Source: Corythucha ciliata (lineage: Eukaryota > Arthropoda > Insecta > Hemiptera > Tingidae). From it: DNA of 64,000 bases. Position 1 is the stretch's first letter; every line of letters begins with the position of its first letter. The position numbers and the translations under genes were made by a program. The stretch lies in the NCBI GenBank assembly GCA_038030265.1, contig CM075939.1:9157253-9221252 (forward strand), read 5' to 3'. Below the pieces are notes generated by a model. That model searched no databases. It saw only the letters and a list, made by a program, of their open reading frames with translations, and was not told where the DNA came from. This document shows, one piece after another, positions 32,939 through 45,200 of this stretch.

Positions 32939-33363
32939 GAAAAAAGTTTTGTTCCGACAGCAGCCTGTCGGGAAAAGTGCATTTCATTCATGCGACAATC
33001 GAGTCAAACCTCATAAGTTAGAACGAGATCAATCAATTATGAATGAAATTTAGGCCGGGTTAAAGATTTTAATTGCAAATAACTCCTCTAACAAGAGTCC
33101 GCCTTCCCATATCGTGTATACTAGGCAACCAAACCGACTCTGTTTCATTTTTCATTTTCATCATTTTGTTCCCCCTCAGTTGGTACCAAAAAAGGGGCCT
33201 GCGGTAAAAAGAAACACGATTTTATTATTTTGACTTTCTATACCACGGCCTAAATGTCATTCACAATTCATTGATCTCGTTCTAACTTATGAGGTTTGAC
33301 TCGATTGTCGCATGAATGAAATGCACTTTTCCCGACAGGCTGCTGTCGGAACAAAACTTTTTC
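32939..33363. repeat. Inverted-repeat element, ~115-base arms
   Basis: 32939-33055 and 33245-33363 are near-perfect reverse complements (GTTCCGACAGCAGCCTGTCG; CAATCGAGTCAAACCTCATA). The 190-base centre has no coding signal. MITE-like. Confidence 0.85.
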
Positions 33364-33599
33364 TCTTTATAGTATTAAACCGCTCCCCGAGCCAGTGTAA
33401 ATTCATAACAGTCGTGATAGTTTCTCACTCCTGTGCATGTTAGATAAGAGTTATCAATTTATAACAAAAAATTGGAGTAACTTCGGGCAGCCCGGAGTAG
33501 CTCTGAACTCATCGGGAACGCCCTACACTCGCTACACTAACTACTCTCGTCTGCTCGCGAACGCTTTTCGGGCGCCCGAGTGTACCCTCGGGCAACCCC

Positions 33600-34140
33600 T
33601 TGTGTAGCTTTGCGAACAGACCTGATGGAATCAATCCAAGAAAATTTTAGAATATACGAAAATGAAAGCAGCAAAAGTATTCGTAATTTTAATTCGTACA
33701 AATAAAGTAGGGGAACTAGACTTCGTCGCATATCCTTTTCTCGCCAAGACTTCCTTTAGGCGATCAGCCATCGATTTGACTAATTTTGGCGTACGATCGG
33801 ACGTAATTTTATCCCATTCTGTGGAACTGGAAAGAACCTGGCTCAAATGGTTGACATTTCGAACCTCATGTTCCCGTACTCTTGCCTCCAAGAAAGTCGA
33901 TACATTTTCGATAGGGTTCAAGTCCGGGGATTGTGGAGGTGTCTGAAGAGCCTTTGGACAATTATAGAGAAGCCATTCGCGTGTTAGGTACGCTGAACAT
34001 GCTTCGGGTCGTTATCTTGGTAAAACTTGATCGTGTTCTCAATGCCCAATACTCTAGCACTTTCTTTCAAATTCATCTTCAAAATATCAATGTACTTGAA
34101 TTTGTCCATTATTCCGCCGATGAAAACCAGTTTTCCCACA
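33600..34140 (-). pseudogene. Tc1-type transposase remnant
   Basis: Reading the minus strand from about 34130: a block DGIMDKFKYIDILKMNL, then FYQDNDPKHV (second catalytic Asp region), then after frame changes SPDLNPIENV at about 33925 and a tail through 33631. QDNDPKH and SPDLNPIEN are hallmarks of Tc1 transposases, a different branch from the 31 kb fragments. It has several frame breaks and lacks an N terminus. Confidence 0.85.
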
Positions 34141-34268
34141 AACAAACAAAGCTGCCTGGCTTAACCAAAACGCCCCCATAGTCCACGTTTCGCCCTCAAG
34201 CCGGTTCGAGAGCCCGAGCCGCCTCCCCGACTCAGTTTGGCCAGGTCAGTTCAGATCGTGCGCGGTCA

Positions 34269-34399
34269 GGGGCCCTATTCAGAAACGTCGGGGAAAATGC
34301 CGCAAGTGTGGTTGCTATGGCGGGATAATGTTATTTCTTGTTCGGAGTCCTTGGATCCCGCTTGCGGCATGTTTTCACGACTGTTCGGAATAAGGCCCC
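34269..34399. repeat. MITE B, copy 1
   Basis: Ends GGGGCCCTATTCAGAAACG and its imperfect complement CGGAATAAGGCCCC. The interior (ATGCCGCAAG...CTTGCGGCAT) is also palindromic. A related copy is at 48510-48634 in the opposite sense. Confidence 0.75.
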
Positions 34400-35116
34400 A
34401 GGTCTCGTGCTTGGTCCAGTCGATCAAGGACAAGACAGCGATTCCACCCAGTGAATGACCCACCCACGAGTACTCTGTATTGACCTTTACGCTTTGAACG
34501 GATGACCTTAAAAAACACCCACTATGAAACGGATTTGGAAAAATTGATCCAAATTCAAATCATCTGAACCTTTCCATTCCATTCCGCCCATCCTCTCTTA
34601 ATTGAAACATTATGTTAATGGTGAAGACGGGTGGAAACGAACTGCTCCAGAGCAGAAGTTTACGCAAATGGGAAACGGTATTAGTTTCTACACTAACCAG
34701 AGAATAGGATGACGCAAAGAGCTCCGTCTCTCCCTAGCTCGAGCTCTTTCCTTATAGTGCCCAAGAGGCTTTGACGTCGTTCAAATTACTTTATTAGGAC
34801 ATAAAATGATTCGGAAACATGAAACGTGGCCCGCCAGTCTTCTGAAAATTGTTGGAAAATATACAAATTACTAGACGAACGAAAAATGAAGAAAAAAAAA
34901 AAAAAAAAATACTCAAGATTACGCTGAATGCGTCGTTGAACGTTCACGCGTACTGGCAGACCAATAAAAATAGAAAATAGGCGAAGAAAGCCATCACGTA
35001 GGCCGTTAGTAATTGTTCCATTTCAATTTTTTTACGACACTGCAATAAAGCAAAACAAAAAACCTTGGCGATTCAATGCGACACTTTCCCGCCGAGCCCA
35101 ACAAAATACTCACCAG
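34400..35116. other. 5' flank of the secreted peptide gene; no other gene seen
   Basis: AT-rich. An A17 run is at about 34892. I could not pick a transcription start or TATA box for the downstream gene with confidence. Confidence 0.35.
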
Positions 35117-35476
35117 ATGTTTCAACGATTGACGGCGATCTGTCTCCTCGCCACTTTTCTCTTGACACACTCGAGAGGGTCCGCTAACAAATTGACGACT
35201 CCGGCGAAGCAGCAACCTCCTCCAAAGGCCGACGAAATTGACGAGTGGAAAATGGTGCGTTCGTCTTCTTTATTTATTTATTTATTCGCCCCTTTCCCCC
35301 CACGGTGACTGAGCAAGATCGTAACAAAAACATTAAATGTGCGTTCGTAGAAGCCCAAATCTGATTGCAATACGATGTGCACCGAGGCTGATTTCGAAGA
35401 GAAAGACCCAGATCTAAGTGTTTATTACGATTATCAGGACTTTTCGTACAAAAAATGCAAAAAAATTTGTACTTGA
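35117..35476 (+). CDS. Small secreted peptide with CX3C...CX3C pattern, two exons
   Basis: Exon 1 is 35117-35254 (46 codons) and exon 2 is 35351-35476, joined in phase 0 across a 96-base GT-AG intron; 87 residues. The first ~22 residues form a signal peptide (MFQRLTAICLLATFLLTHSRG). A Thr/Pro/Lys linker follows, then an acidic segment (DEIDEW). The only four cysteines lie in exon 2 as CNTMC and CKKIC, 25 residues apart. This C-x3-C...C-x3-C arrangement is seen in disulfide-stapled helical hairpins, among them some antimicrobial and inhibitor peptides; the segment between is acidic and Tyr-rich (VYYDYQDF). Function is unknown and I do not recognise the family. AATAAA lies 37 bases after the stop. 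It converges on the RhoGAP gene. Confidence 0.75.
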
Positions 35477-35512
35477 GTTGTGGGCGGGGTATTAGAGAGA
35501 AGAGAGTGTAAA

Positions 35513-35518
35513 AATAAA
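35513..35518 (+). terminator. Poly(A) signal of the secreted peptide gene
   Basis: AATAAA 37 bases past the TGA stop. Confidence 0.7.
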
Positions 35519-35527
35519 GAAAATTAT

Positions 35528-35533
35528 TTTATT
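35528..35533 (-). terminator. Poly(A) signal of the RhoGAP gene
   Basis: AATAAA on the minus strand, about 225 bases past the stop at 35759. It sits 10 bases from the opposing gene's signal. Confidence 0.65.
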
Positions 35534-35758
35534 AAAACTTATTTTAAAATTATTATTCTTACACTTCTCTTTCGCGTTCTACACTTTTTTTCACTATAAG
35601 TTACAAAAATATATACAAAAACGAGCGTTTTTTTGATTTTGTCGTGTTTTTTATAAAAAGAAATTAATCCTATCGAACGAACGCACAAGAACTGTGTTTT
35701 TTTTTGTATGTTTTTTGGTAACGCCCGCGTTCTCGCGGCCTTATAACTACTACTACTA

Positions 35759-36282
35759 CTACTGTCTATTCAAAAGACGGTGACTCCCGTTACGGTGATC
35801 GCATCGCACGACCCATTTGGCTCGCGGATTGCCCTGATAGACGGCCCAAAGGTGAGCGCTGGGTTCGAGTCGACGCTGACCTATATTGCCGCCCACCTCG
35901 TACAGGAAATGAGTGCGAAGAGCGGTGTCCGCATCGCCCGTGCTCAACAGGCAGGACAGGTTGCCGTTGGGGGCGAGTTCGGACAGTGCTCGAGATTTGG
36001 CATCGCGTCGAGTGTTCTTAACGCTTCGAGGACACTCGCGAGCCAGTTCAACGATTCTGTTTGTTTGTTTGTTTTTATGGGACCGAGAAAAGAAAAATTG
36101 TGAAAAATCCACACATACCTTAAGATAACGTGGGCCGCAGTCGTGTGTTTATCCAAAGGAAGGGGCAGCGATGAAAAAAGGAATTGAGGTGCTTCGATGT
36201 GAATAGTCGTGACTGAGCTCTCGGCATCCCTGACCGCGTTTTGACTGACAACCTGAGCTTTCCGGCTCAACAGCCGAGATTT
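35759..36282 (-). CDS. RhoGAP gene: exons 12-13, C-terminal conserved block
   Basis: Exons 36282-36119 and 36056-35759 across a 62-base intron. They encode SSVTTIHIEAPQFLF and FLYEVGGNIGQRRLEPSAH, then WAVYQGNPRAKWVV, matching the C-terminal block of ARHGAP18/28/40. The stop TAG is the first of five TAG triplets in a row, a (TAG)5 tract. Confidence 0.9.
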
Positions 36283-39200
36283 CTAAACACAAGAAAAACG
36301 ATTTTAAAATAAAAAATTCAAACGCAAAACCGTCGTCAAATTGATATCACAGTCACTCACTGGTTTATTTTCTTTATGATTTTCATTAATTCGTCTCAAT
36401 TGAGCGACTAAATTATCGGGAACTATCCACAAACGATCAGACGCTTCGATCATCAGCTCAGTGAGAGAGCAACAGTGAACAGCGAGGCCAAGCTCAGCTT
36501 TCAACCCACCTTTGTCCACCAGAACGCTGGAAAAAAAAAATCCCGAAAATAAAAAACACGGCGAAAGGTGTTGACAGGGGGGGGGGGGGCTTACTCTGGA
36601 GGGAAAAGTGACGGTGCCATGATCATGGCTACGTTTTGAGTTGACATCTTGTTGTGAACGCTGTTGTCTATTACGCTGGACAGAAACGAGAGGACGGCGT
36701 GAAGTGTAGCTCTATGCTCTCCAGGGAGGAGAAGAACCAGCAAATTGAGAGCTTTGAAGCATTCGGGAACCCCTGTAATTGAACGAACAACAAATGGAGT
36801 AAAGAGATGAGTGTAACGAGAAAGTGTTATTGCGAGGGACTTTGTTCAAATATGGAAAGACCCAGCTCCCCGAAGTCGACGTTCCGGACGGTGGTACTAC
36901 TGCCACCACCAAACCAGGTCCAAGGCCCTCTTCAACCCCCCCCCCCTAATAACAGCTGAGGGGACACTAAACCCCCAGGTTCCAAACAGGCCAATTCACT
37001 GCTGGGGCAAAGTCCAGCTAAGGGAAGGGAGTAGCTTCTCCAAGAAGACACCAACACACCGGGTAAGGGGGGATCGCCCCCCCAAAACAAACTAGCTTAG
37101 CCTAGGAGGGGGGGGGGGTACTCACCGTGAGCTTGGTAGAACGTGTGTAAGAGCTGCGTCGTCAACAACGGCTGCGGGAGCTCTCTGATTAATTTTTTCA
37201 AAACGTTCGCCAAATCGTGAGCGCCCGCCGTCGCTATCAAATGATCTGCGATTTCGTGACGCGAATAAAATTCACGCTCGAGACGTGAGCAAAGGGCGTC
37301 GACTCGCTGTCGATTACCGCCGACTCGAAGCAGGCCCTCTTCCCACAGACAGCGTCGTTCGAGCTCTCCCAAAATCTGAAGAGGAAGTGTGTGTGTGAGA
37401 GAGAGAGAGATGAAAATCTAATTTTATTTAAAATGGTTTCTTTTGAAAAACTAACCTTCTGGAAAATTAAAGGAACTTGATGAGTTTCTGGCACTATCTG
37501 TCGGTCCCTTTCGAGGAGCGTACCGAGGGATACTCCAAATAGGCTTCCATCTGTAGTAATTTCAAGTTAAAAAGGCAATCGTTGGCACTACAATTGTTAA
37601 AACAAACTTACCTTCCTTTCTTTTCCGTTTGTTAAGTTTACTTTTCCCCACTCGTAACCCCGAACTGTCCATTAAAGCAGTCAATTCGAGGAAAACTAGA
37701 GGCCTCAACGTTTGAAGATCTTCTTCCGCCAAAAAGTCGACCCACGTGCGACCGACGCCATCTTCCCATAGACTAGACGTCATTTCCTGAGATAAAAAAT
37801 TAATTAATTCTTGGGATTACCAGTCTGGGAGCAGGGAGGGTGAAAGAACAACTAACATTAAGACTAGTACAAAGCCGATCCCCGGCCCACATCTCTTCAA
37901 ATCCCAGCGTATCCGAATTGGAGCTACCGCCGCTGTCACGTCGAGGCGACGAGTCACCACCGCTGTCTCCGCCATTGCCGAAAAGGCCTTCGTCACTACG
38001 CGTCACGCAAACAACCGAGCTATACGTAAAGGGTGACACACATGGACGTGTATTTACAAGTGAAAGCAGGAAAAAAAGGTTCGAGCGAGGAAAAAAAAAA
38101 ATGAAAATGGGGCGAGAACTCACTGTTGATTACTGTCCTGGTCGTGTTGTCCAATGTTGCTGATGTTGATTGGGTCGCTTCCACAGCGCACGCGCACACT
38201 TCCTATTCTCTGGTAACCTGTCATGCGAATTCCATCAGCTGCAATAAAACAATGAAATAATCTCATTCATCACATTTTTAATTGTGCGTTCTCGATTTGC
38301 CCCCCATTTCCTCGAAACATCTCACAACAGAATCACACCCCCTCCCCCCCGCTCATATACACACACACACACAATTTTCCGACGACAGAAACATCAATTA
38401 TACTCCGCTATCCCCAGCTTCCTTACCAAACAACCATTCCCGCCTCCCCCCTTCAAGTAGTAATAGACCTCACTGAAACCGGGAAAATCGATCAAAACCA
38501 ATGAACAAGACACCAAAGAAAATGGTGACGCAGCTAGACTTCAAACGCGAAGGGTAACAGCTTGACGGGCCCGGGGTTCCGGGCAGGTTGACGAAGCACA
38601 AGGTCCTGATCCTCCAACCACCAAATCAATCAGGGCTGCCAACGCAGCGTCTATCTGGGTCGGGCAATTTATACAACGTGCACCTTCTCTCCACTGGGGG
38701 ATGGGAACTATCGGAGGCGGATCCTCAGGTAGTTTTTGTCCCTAAAGTGGTTTATGCGTGGGTGCAGTGAACGATAACTTGAATCGCAAGTTCCTTTGTG
38801 CACTTCAAACGGTGTACTTCACCGAGCCAAAATGCTGAAGTTCAAAGATTGGACTGACTGCCTTCAGACTGTAAAGCCATGACAGTGGGGGGGGGGGATA
38901 TTTCGGCCCAGTTCACTTTTATCTGTTGTTTCTGCCACACTGACATAGAGTGAACAAAGGCAACAAGTTGTTTTGGTGGGGAGGGGGAGATGAGATATTT
39001 TCTTACGACGATCTCACAATACATTTTGAGTTTTATCTTTTAGCACATGAGATAGATTGTAGCGAGGACCATTATAGACTGGTGAACTGTTATTAAACAT
39101 AACAGTATGGCGATTTTGAAACTTTTTGTAACTTCCAATTCCTTTCAGAGCTTGGAATTGATTCAAAAATAAAACCTATTCCTTTTTTCGAAAGGTAAAG

Positions 39201-42200
39201 CTGTGAATGTCACCATTCATGAGTCTTGCGAGTGTTATGAATGGAAAAAAAGTTACACAGAAAGACATTTTTGTATCAATTCTTTAGCAATGTTCTCAAT
39301 GACGTAATTTGATGTACTATTGTTGTAGAAGCGACTTTTTAATCAGTCGAAGTTATAATCTGTCTTTCGTTGATAATTTTTCTACTTGTTGATATAAAAA
39401 TTAGAACGACTAAACGGTCTCGATTCCCTACCCCTCCCACCCCACCGCACGCGCTGAAATAAATAAAATGAAAACTCACCGGTTTCAGAAGCGACGTCGC
39501 CTCCCGAACGGCTTGCTCGTCGAAATAGGTTGTGATGCGAAATGATGGGCGTGTTGACGCCACCACTGTGGGCCGCTCGTCGTCGCGATTCATGCCGAGC
39601 GAGTGGCAAGAGTCGTCTGCGAATTGAGAGAAACGGTAATATTAGCGATGTATTCGGACAAACTTATGGAAATTTTAAAATACGTTAAGCGGGAATAAAT
39701 TCCACAAATTACGGAAGTTTTACAAACGACAGCACGGGAACCCGACGGGAACTCTCAAAGTTTTTTTTTTATGTTTGGCCTCTTCAGTGAATTATCAACT
39801 TTTTGAGGGAAAGTTTTCTTTACAAAAGTTTGCCTTGAGCAAACAAAAGTACACAAAAACAAGTTGATATTTTATTTTTAAAAGCGTTGGCAGCAAAGTT
39901 AAGTTCGACACATTTTTTCGAGGCTGAAAAAAAAGGGAAGAAAAGCCGTAGGCGAGAAGTCAGTACAGCGCCAAGTTCTCAACCCACGGAAGAAGTTCTT
40001 TCTTTTTGATTTTGTTGAAGACGCCCGAACCACATTTGAATCATTTTACAAATTGAACAGAAAAAAAAAACAACAAAAAACTTACGAGTAATCCAATTGT
40101 CCGTTTTGAGGTGGTGACGACGCTCCAACGAATGGCTCGCGCGACGGACTCGGCGGACCAGAGTCCAACGAGTCGGGAGTCGCGCTTCTCGATCGCGATT
40201 CATTGCTCGTTCTCTGTAAATATAAATAGATATACAGTGAAAACATCGCTCCGTCACACTCTCTCCGTCTCTATTCCCTTCATTTCAATCACAATCAGCG
40301 TGCAAATATAATGCCGAGTGCACTGAATGCATTTTCGGGTTCTCTCGCACTAAAAACGCACACCGCAGGGGGCGGATCACGGCGAAGAACTAAACACAAC
40401 CTCTCCCCCCACTTTTTCTATACCCGTCAGTATTTTCTTGTCTTGAAGGATCGAAAATATTGTTTAGTGATGAAGGATGAGGTGTGGAGAGAGGGGGCAG
40501 ATAAAGTAAGGATCTCCTTTTAAAATGATTTTGAGTTGAATTGACTAGAAATAGGATAACGTTAATATTTTCGTTATTTGTAAACATGATCTAAGCGAAA
40601 GGGAATTAAAACTTCATCGAATCGTTTAAGACGTGACTGTAACCTGGGGGAGGGGGGGAATTAAATAAACCTTATTTTTGATGAATCTCCCAACAGCTCT
40701 AGGAACACTTCTTGATCTTCGTCGCGACGCCAAATCCAAATGCATGTTTTTGTTTGTTTTTTTTTGCTTCAACGCACAACAACCGAACCGATTTTTTTCT
40801 ACCCTTCAACAACACATCATACACTTCGGCTTATAATGTCGTTCTGCCACGGACTCTCCAGCCGCACTCCCCCCCTCATCGAGAGCTGTGCGTTCGTTGT
40901 ATCCTTTCGTGGGCGCCTCCACCAATACGAACAACACCCACGGGATTAAACCTTCTTGCTGTAAAGAAAACTCGGGGGTCCATTTCATTCTATCCTCCCT
41001 TCCTTTGAGGTTCTTTCTTTTGCGAGGATGACGTCATTTATTTTTGGATTTTTACCTTGTAAAATCGAAACAGTGCCGAAAACCCACACTCTGAAAGATC
41101 CGGCCGGTATTACGTGGAAAAGAATTACGGGTTGCTAATTATTGTTACGTAAACTAAGCAATGTCTAGGGGTAAGGGATATGATTCACTTGGAACTTTTA
41201 CTTAACCGTATTTAAGCCCACATTCTATAGAGCGAAACAAACAGAATAATCAATCAAAAGTTCTACCTCTATATCAGCGAAGACGACCTGTCGAATATCC
41301 TTCCTCTGCCGGTAACGTCCAGCTCTCTGACGTACGGTTTTATTGAGACTGTCCACTCGTCGCCGTACGGCCGCCGCCTGTTCACGGGACAAAAGTCGTA
41401 GAGCCGCCTGTAATTCAAGTTCAGAAACTTCTCGACCGGACAAAAATGCCGGCTCGGTCACTTGACTCAGACCGGCCGCCTCGAGCCACGCTCTCTCATC
41501 GCTACAGTCACCCTCTGCAAAACAAAATTTAAAATAATTAAACGCCATTTAAAAAAAAAAAAAAAGATAACCCAATTAATTGGAAAATATGTGATCAACG
41601 GATTTCCCCCCCCCCCCCCAACCGACCAAATGCAAGGCCTTTAACCTCCAGTCCGTGTTTTTTTTTTTTTTTTTTTTTTTAACTCTGCATTCCGCGTCTC
41701 TCAATTACTTTTGTGTATCATTGTCCTCGCAACAAAATACCTTGCTCGGGTCCGATTCATTAACCTTTTGAAACAATTCAGAACTTGACAGTTAACGGGT
41801 CCTTTGAATTATCGATGCCAAAAACTATGGAAATCTGCGTGGGGTGGGGTGGATGGGGATTTCGACGAGGCGGCTTTTTTTTTTGTTTGTTTTTTTTCAT
41901 CAGCGTAGGCCTAAATTTTAGTTATGAATTATTCAACTAATTGCTACTAAAAAGAAGTTTTTCTTCAAATAAGGACAGGATCATTACACTGGAGATAAAA
42001 ACAAAAAATTAACGCTCAATCTGTCGATTAAGCGGCATGGTGGGAGTGTAGAGGGGGGGGAGGCGATAGCGAAACGGAGCGGTTTACCGAAATGAGCCAA
42101 ATATGGAACGAAATGGGGAAAAAAGGAAATACTTGCTCGGATTACTGTGCTTCCTCGAAGTGTAAGATGAAGCAATGACACTATCCTTTAACTTGTGCAA

Positions 42201-45200
42201 AAAAAAAAAAAAAAAAACGACAGTGGAGCGTTGAAAGTAGGCGACGGGTGGGGAGGGAAGATACGGAAACAAATGAAGAAATAATCCACTCATTATGACA
42301 AAATTCGTAAAATAAAGTAAAAATAAAAATAAACATTTTTACCGCCACAAGTAACCACGATGACTGGTGGCCGATGAATCAAACAATAGCAAAACAATTG
42401 ACCGGTAGGTGATTCGTCAATCATGGCTTAATTAAAACTGTAAGACGAAAGAGTGTCGTACTGTGATGCGTGGGGTTGTTAGTGGTGGTGGGGGATGAAG
42501 GGGGAGGGTCGTGGAAAAATCGTCACCAAATTGCACTTTGGAACTGCTGACACGCGATCATCGGCGTCATTCAAAAAAGCCGCAATAAGGAGGACAATGT
42601 CTTCCGATCCTTGTGTGTGTGTTGTGGGAAGGAGGGGTAAGGGGGGTAGGAGAAGGCGCCGCTACCACCGAACACAAACAAACAACAAAAAATGACGAAA
42701 ATCGACTCCTTATATTTTTATTTCCCTCACCCACACACTCCCCCGTTCGTGGTAGACACGGCACGCCAAACAGCTAATAAGCAGCTTCTCGTTTTTCCTG
42801 TGTTTATCACGAAAGGTGGAACCGGGTGAAGGATGCATCACAGATTTGCAATGGTCTGAATTACGAATTACAACGATAATGACAATTATTTTGCACAACA
42901 GACCGTAGCTCACGAAAAAAATATTCTCCTCCCTCCTTTACTAATTCCTATTCGACACATTTAAACAAAGTTGCACTTTTTTCAGTGGGGGGGGGGGGGT
43001 GACGTTGATCTCTCTCCACCCGGTAATGACTGACTCATTGACTGAAAAAACGATAATTTATAGCAAAAGAACACGGCAGCGTATTACTTTGTACAAATAA
43101 CATAAAACGATAACGCACAATGAACTCTTGGAAATCTGTGAGTCATTAAAGATCGAAAATAATGGGGGGAGGGGATAATTAGTACAACATTATGAGTCAA
43201 AATTACTGCAATAATGGTCGAGGGCATGCCCCCCCCCTTCATCATCCTACAACATCATCAAATTGGAGGGCCCTCGCGTAGAAGTCTTAGAATTCCAGCA
43301 TGGGGACCCGCAATACAGGGGCGTTGTGATGGGGTGGAAGGAAACTGAAGAAAGAGATAACGAGGGGCGGCGTAACCTCGAGTCCTATCCTAAAGACGGC
43401 TCCACACATGCGGTATTCGCCGAGCACCGAGCAGATGCTCGTCGATTTCCTAGTGGTGTGGAGGGGTGCTCGGTACTTGGCGAAAGTCGAATACTCCGGA
43501 ATGCTCTGGCCAGTGTCGGTTTTTTGTCTCACTTCACAGGAGACGATTATAGGAGACTAGCGATGCGCGGAACGAACTCCGAATATGTGGATCAACGAAC
43601 TCACCACTCACCGATTACCGAGACGAGTAGCTCGGCATTCGCCGAGTTGCTCGGTGCACCGAATTTGCTTTCTAATGAGCCCCAAACTTCTTGAAATAGT
43701 CGTCTGTAACGCCCTAAAACATAGCTCGGATAACCGAAAATCGTGACGTTCAGAAATAAATTGTATCCAAAAATCAAAATATGAAAAGGGCACTGAGGTT
43801 ACTGCCCAGTCTCCGTTTAGACTTCAGACCCTCAGGCAGGAAGAGCTATTTGGTTCTGGTCTCACGAGGCCGGCAACGTACAGCTGATGAGACCAGGACC
43901 TAGTAAATTTGGTAGCTGATGGTCTGAACGGTCAAAATAGAGACTGGACCGCACCGAGGGTTTTCACGATTCACCTGTGGTTCTAACCCCCAACGTCATA
44001 CGCGTTTATCCCTGGAAGCCGACGTTTAAATCAAGACTGAATGATAAGACTACTAGGCTACTAGGTTTTCGAGTCGATGTTCATTGTACCTCTGAATCGT
44101 GCCAATTGAAAACTAGAAAAAATCTTGCCGCCTAGCAATTTTATCATAAATCCTCACGTAAAACGTTAGCTTTTGGGGCACATTTTACTTCAAAAAATCA
44201 CGATTTTGGTGATCCGGGCTTTGTTTCAGGGCGTTACGGACGACTATTTCAAGAAGTATGAGGTCTTTAGAAAGCTTAATTGATACGCAAGTTTTTTCGA
44301 TAATTTTATAGTAAAATAAAAACTGTTTCGAAACGGCTGTGGCACAGCAAGGGAAAAATTTACGCTAAGTGCCCCCATTTTGTGGGCAAAACGCAACATT
44401 GGGGAAAATACTCATGTTCAACCCGCGATTTGTATGAGGAATTATCTATTTTATAAAAATTGTCAAAGAAAATTGTGTTGTTCTAATAAGGAAAGTGTCC
44501 ATTTGAAGACGAAAATAGAAAATAATTCACGGGAAATCCAACAATGGAGGCGAAATTTACAAAAATTCCTCCAAACAATTAAGTGTAAGGCCTCATTCAG
44601 GACAAAAATCCGTGCAAAACCTCACATTCTAGGCAGTATTGACGCGAATTGTCGCATTCAAACGGAATTTACCCACAGTGGGCGAAACACAGCATTCGGG
44701 GGGGGGGGGGACACTCAAGCGAATCGACAAAGAAAAATTCATGCGAAACGCCTCATCAAGGGAAATTTTATGGTGAAATTGTCCGTTTCATGATAAAACT
44801 TGTCAGTTTCACGAAGAAATTGTCGATTTTATAAGGAAATTGTTCATTGAGAGACATGCAATTGTATGGGAATTCTTATTAAGCTGATGAGCAAATGGTT
44901 GATTTTATAATTAAATTTTCAGTTTAAAAGGTGGCAATTTAATGATCACATCGTCAGATTCAAGAGGAATTTGTGTCATTTTTATTAGGAAATTGTCAAA
45001 TTGATGAAAAAAATTATCAAATTGACTTGGAAAATTGTCAATTTGAAGCAGAAATAATCAATTTGTTTAGTGTTGGACCTCTTTTTGTGGGTTTTGAAGC
45101 TTTGCTGTAATTCAGAAAGCTGTCGATCGTGTGGCCACCGTGTGCGTGAAAATTCTGGTGGCTCTTTTTATACGAAATTGCCACTGCCCTGTGGCATCAC

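Noticed and set aside
43263..43694. 143-codon open frame in RhoGAP intron 1
   Set aside because: No recognisable domain, no splice or promoter context, and composition follows local palindromic words (GAGCACCGAGCAG...). It partly overlaps an inverted-repeat element.
44380..44793. 137-codon open frame
   Set aside because: Runs into a degenerate array and a G12 tract; Lys/Asn-rich product follows AT content. Not a gene.
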